Shown: piece after piece, positions 4,905 to 5,029 of the stretch | Position numbering within the stretch: position 1 is the first letter of the stretch | Layout: every line of letters begins with the position of its first letter | Source: JAGXLP01 sp964649445 | GTDB taxonomy: Bacteria; Bipolaricaulota; Bipolaricaulia; M55B111 | NCBI GenBank assembly: GCA_964649445.1 | Contig: CAZYPS010000125.1 | Span: 1-5,029 of the forward strand | Reading direction: 5' to 3' | DNA length: 5,029 bases | Program-made: the position numbers and the translations under genes | The notes under the pieces: generated by a model | Told to the model about the DNA's origin: nothing | Databases searched by the model: none | Seen by the model: the letters and a program-made list of their open reading frames with translations, nothing else

Positions 4905-5029
4905 CAATTGACCAAAAGAAAAACACCGTTTGATATGGTTCTGGATTAACTATTAATGGAGTTAAATGAACTTAATCCCCCTATCTTAAACTTCCGCAAA
5001 ATGGTGCTAATCTAGCGAGACGTCAATGT

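Larger units (their letters stand above)
4708..5029. other. Upstream region of second reductase
   Basis: There is no gene in this AT-rich stretch. It holds the ribosome site, the likely promoter and a small TACGT/ACGTA hairpin with a CCAA loop at 4843-4856, which would fall just inside the 5' leader. Beyond about 4905 I see nothing identifiable; the window ends without entering another recognisable gene. Confidence 0.55.

Noticed and set aside
1..5029. CRISPR array, insertion sequence, rRNA or complete tRNA
   Set aside because: No regularly spaced repeats, transposase reading frame with terminal inverted repeats, or conserved RNA landmarks were seen on either strand.

Overview
The window looks like chromosomal DNA of a salt-adapted bacterium. 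Bacterial features are strong GGAGGTG-type ribosome binding sites, two TTG start codons, sigma70-like promoters, and one textbook rho-independent terminator. The two enzymes are rich in Asp and Glu (57 D/E against 35 K/R in the first, 42 against 29 in the second), and the secreted protein is extremely acidic. I infer a halophilic or haloalkaliphilic bacterium, possibly a Firmicutes or Halanaerobiales type, but there is no marker gene to fix the taxon. About 60% of the window is coding, with unusually long AT-rich gaps.

Layout: 1-541 is non-coding, with two hairpins and a TATAAT box that could together be a small RNA. 542-1528 (minus) is an aldo/keto reductase of the YajO/IolS-like type. 1529-1809 is a divergent promoter region with a GC-richer core of unknown origin. 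1810-2265 (plus) is a small HPP-family membrane protein. 2266-2698 is non-coding and ends in a good promoter. 2699-3448 (plus) is a secreted protein with two short helical repeats and a tail of about 119 residues built from GPPED and GKSDEAGP repeats. A strong terminator follows at 3501-3540. 3541-3873 is non-coding with several small hairpins. 3874-4707 (minus) is a second aldo/keto reductase, of the DkgA-like short type. 4708-5029 holds its leader and a likely promoter.

The four genes do not form an operon. The first reductase and the HPP gene diverge. The secreted-protein gene and the second reductase converge. Nothing in the sequence ties the four to one pathway. The two reductases belong to different branches of the superfamily and differ in base composition (roughly mid-50s against low-40s percent GC on sampled lines), so they are not a recent duplication.

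The least ordinary item is the secreted acidic repeat protein. Its start must be moved to a TTG, because the longer reading begins inside its own promoter. It is also flanked by two near-identical copies of a 24-26 base element.
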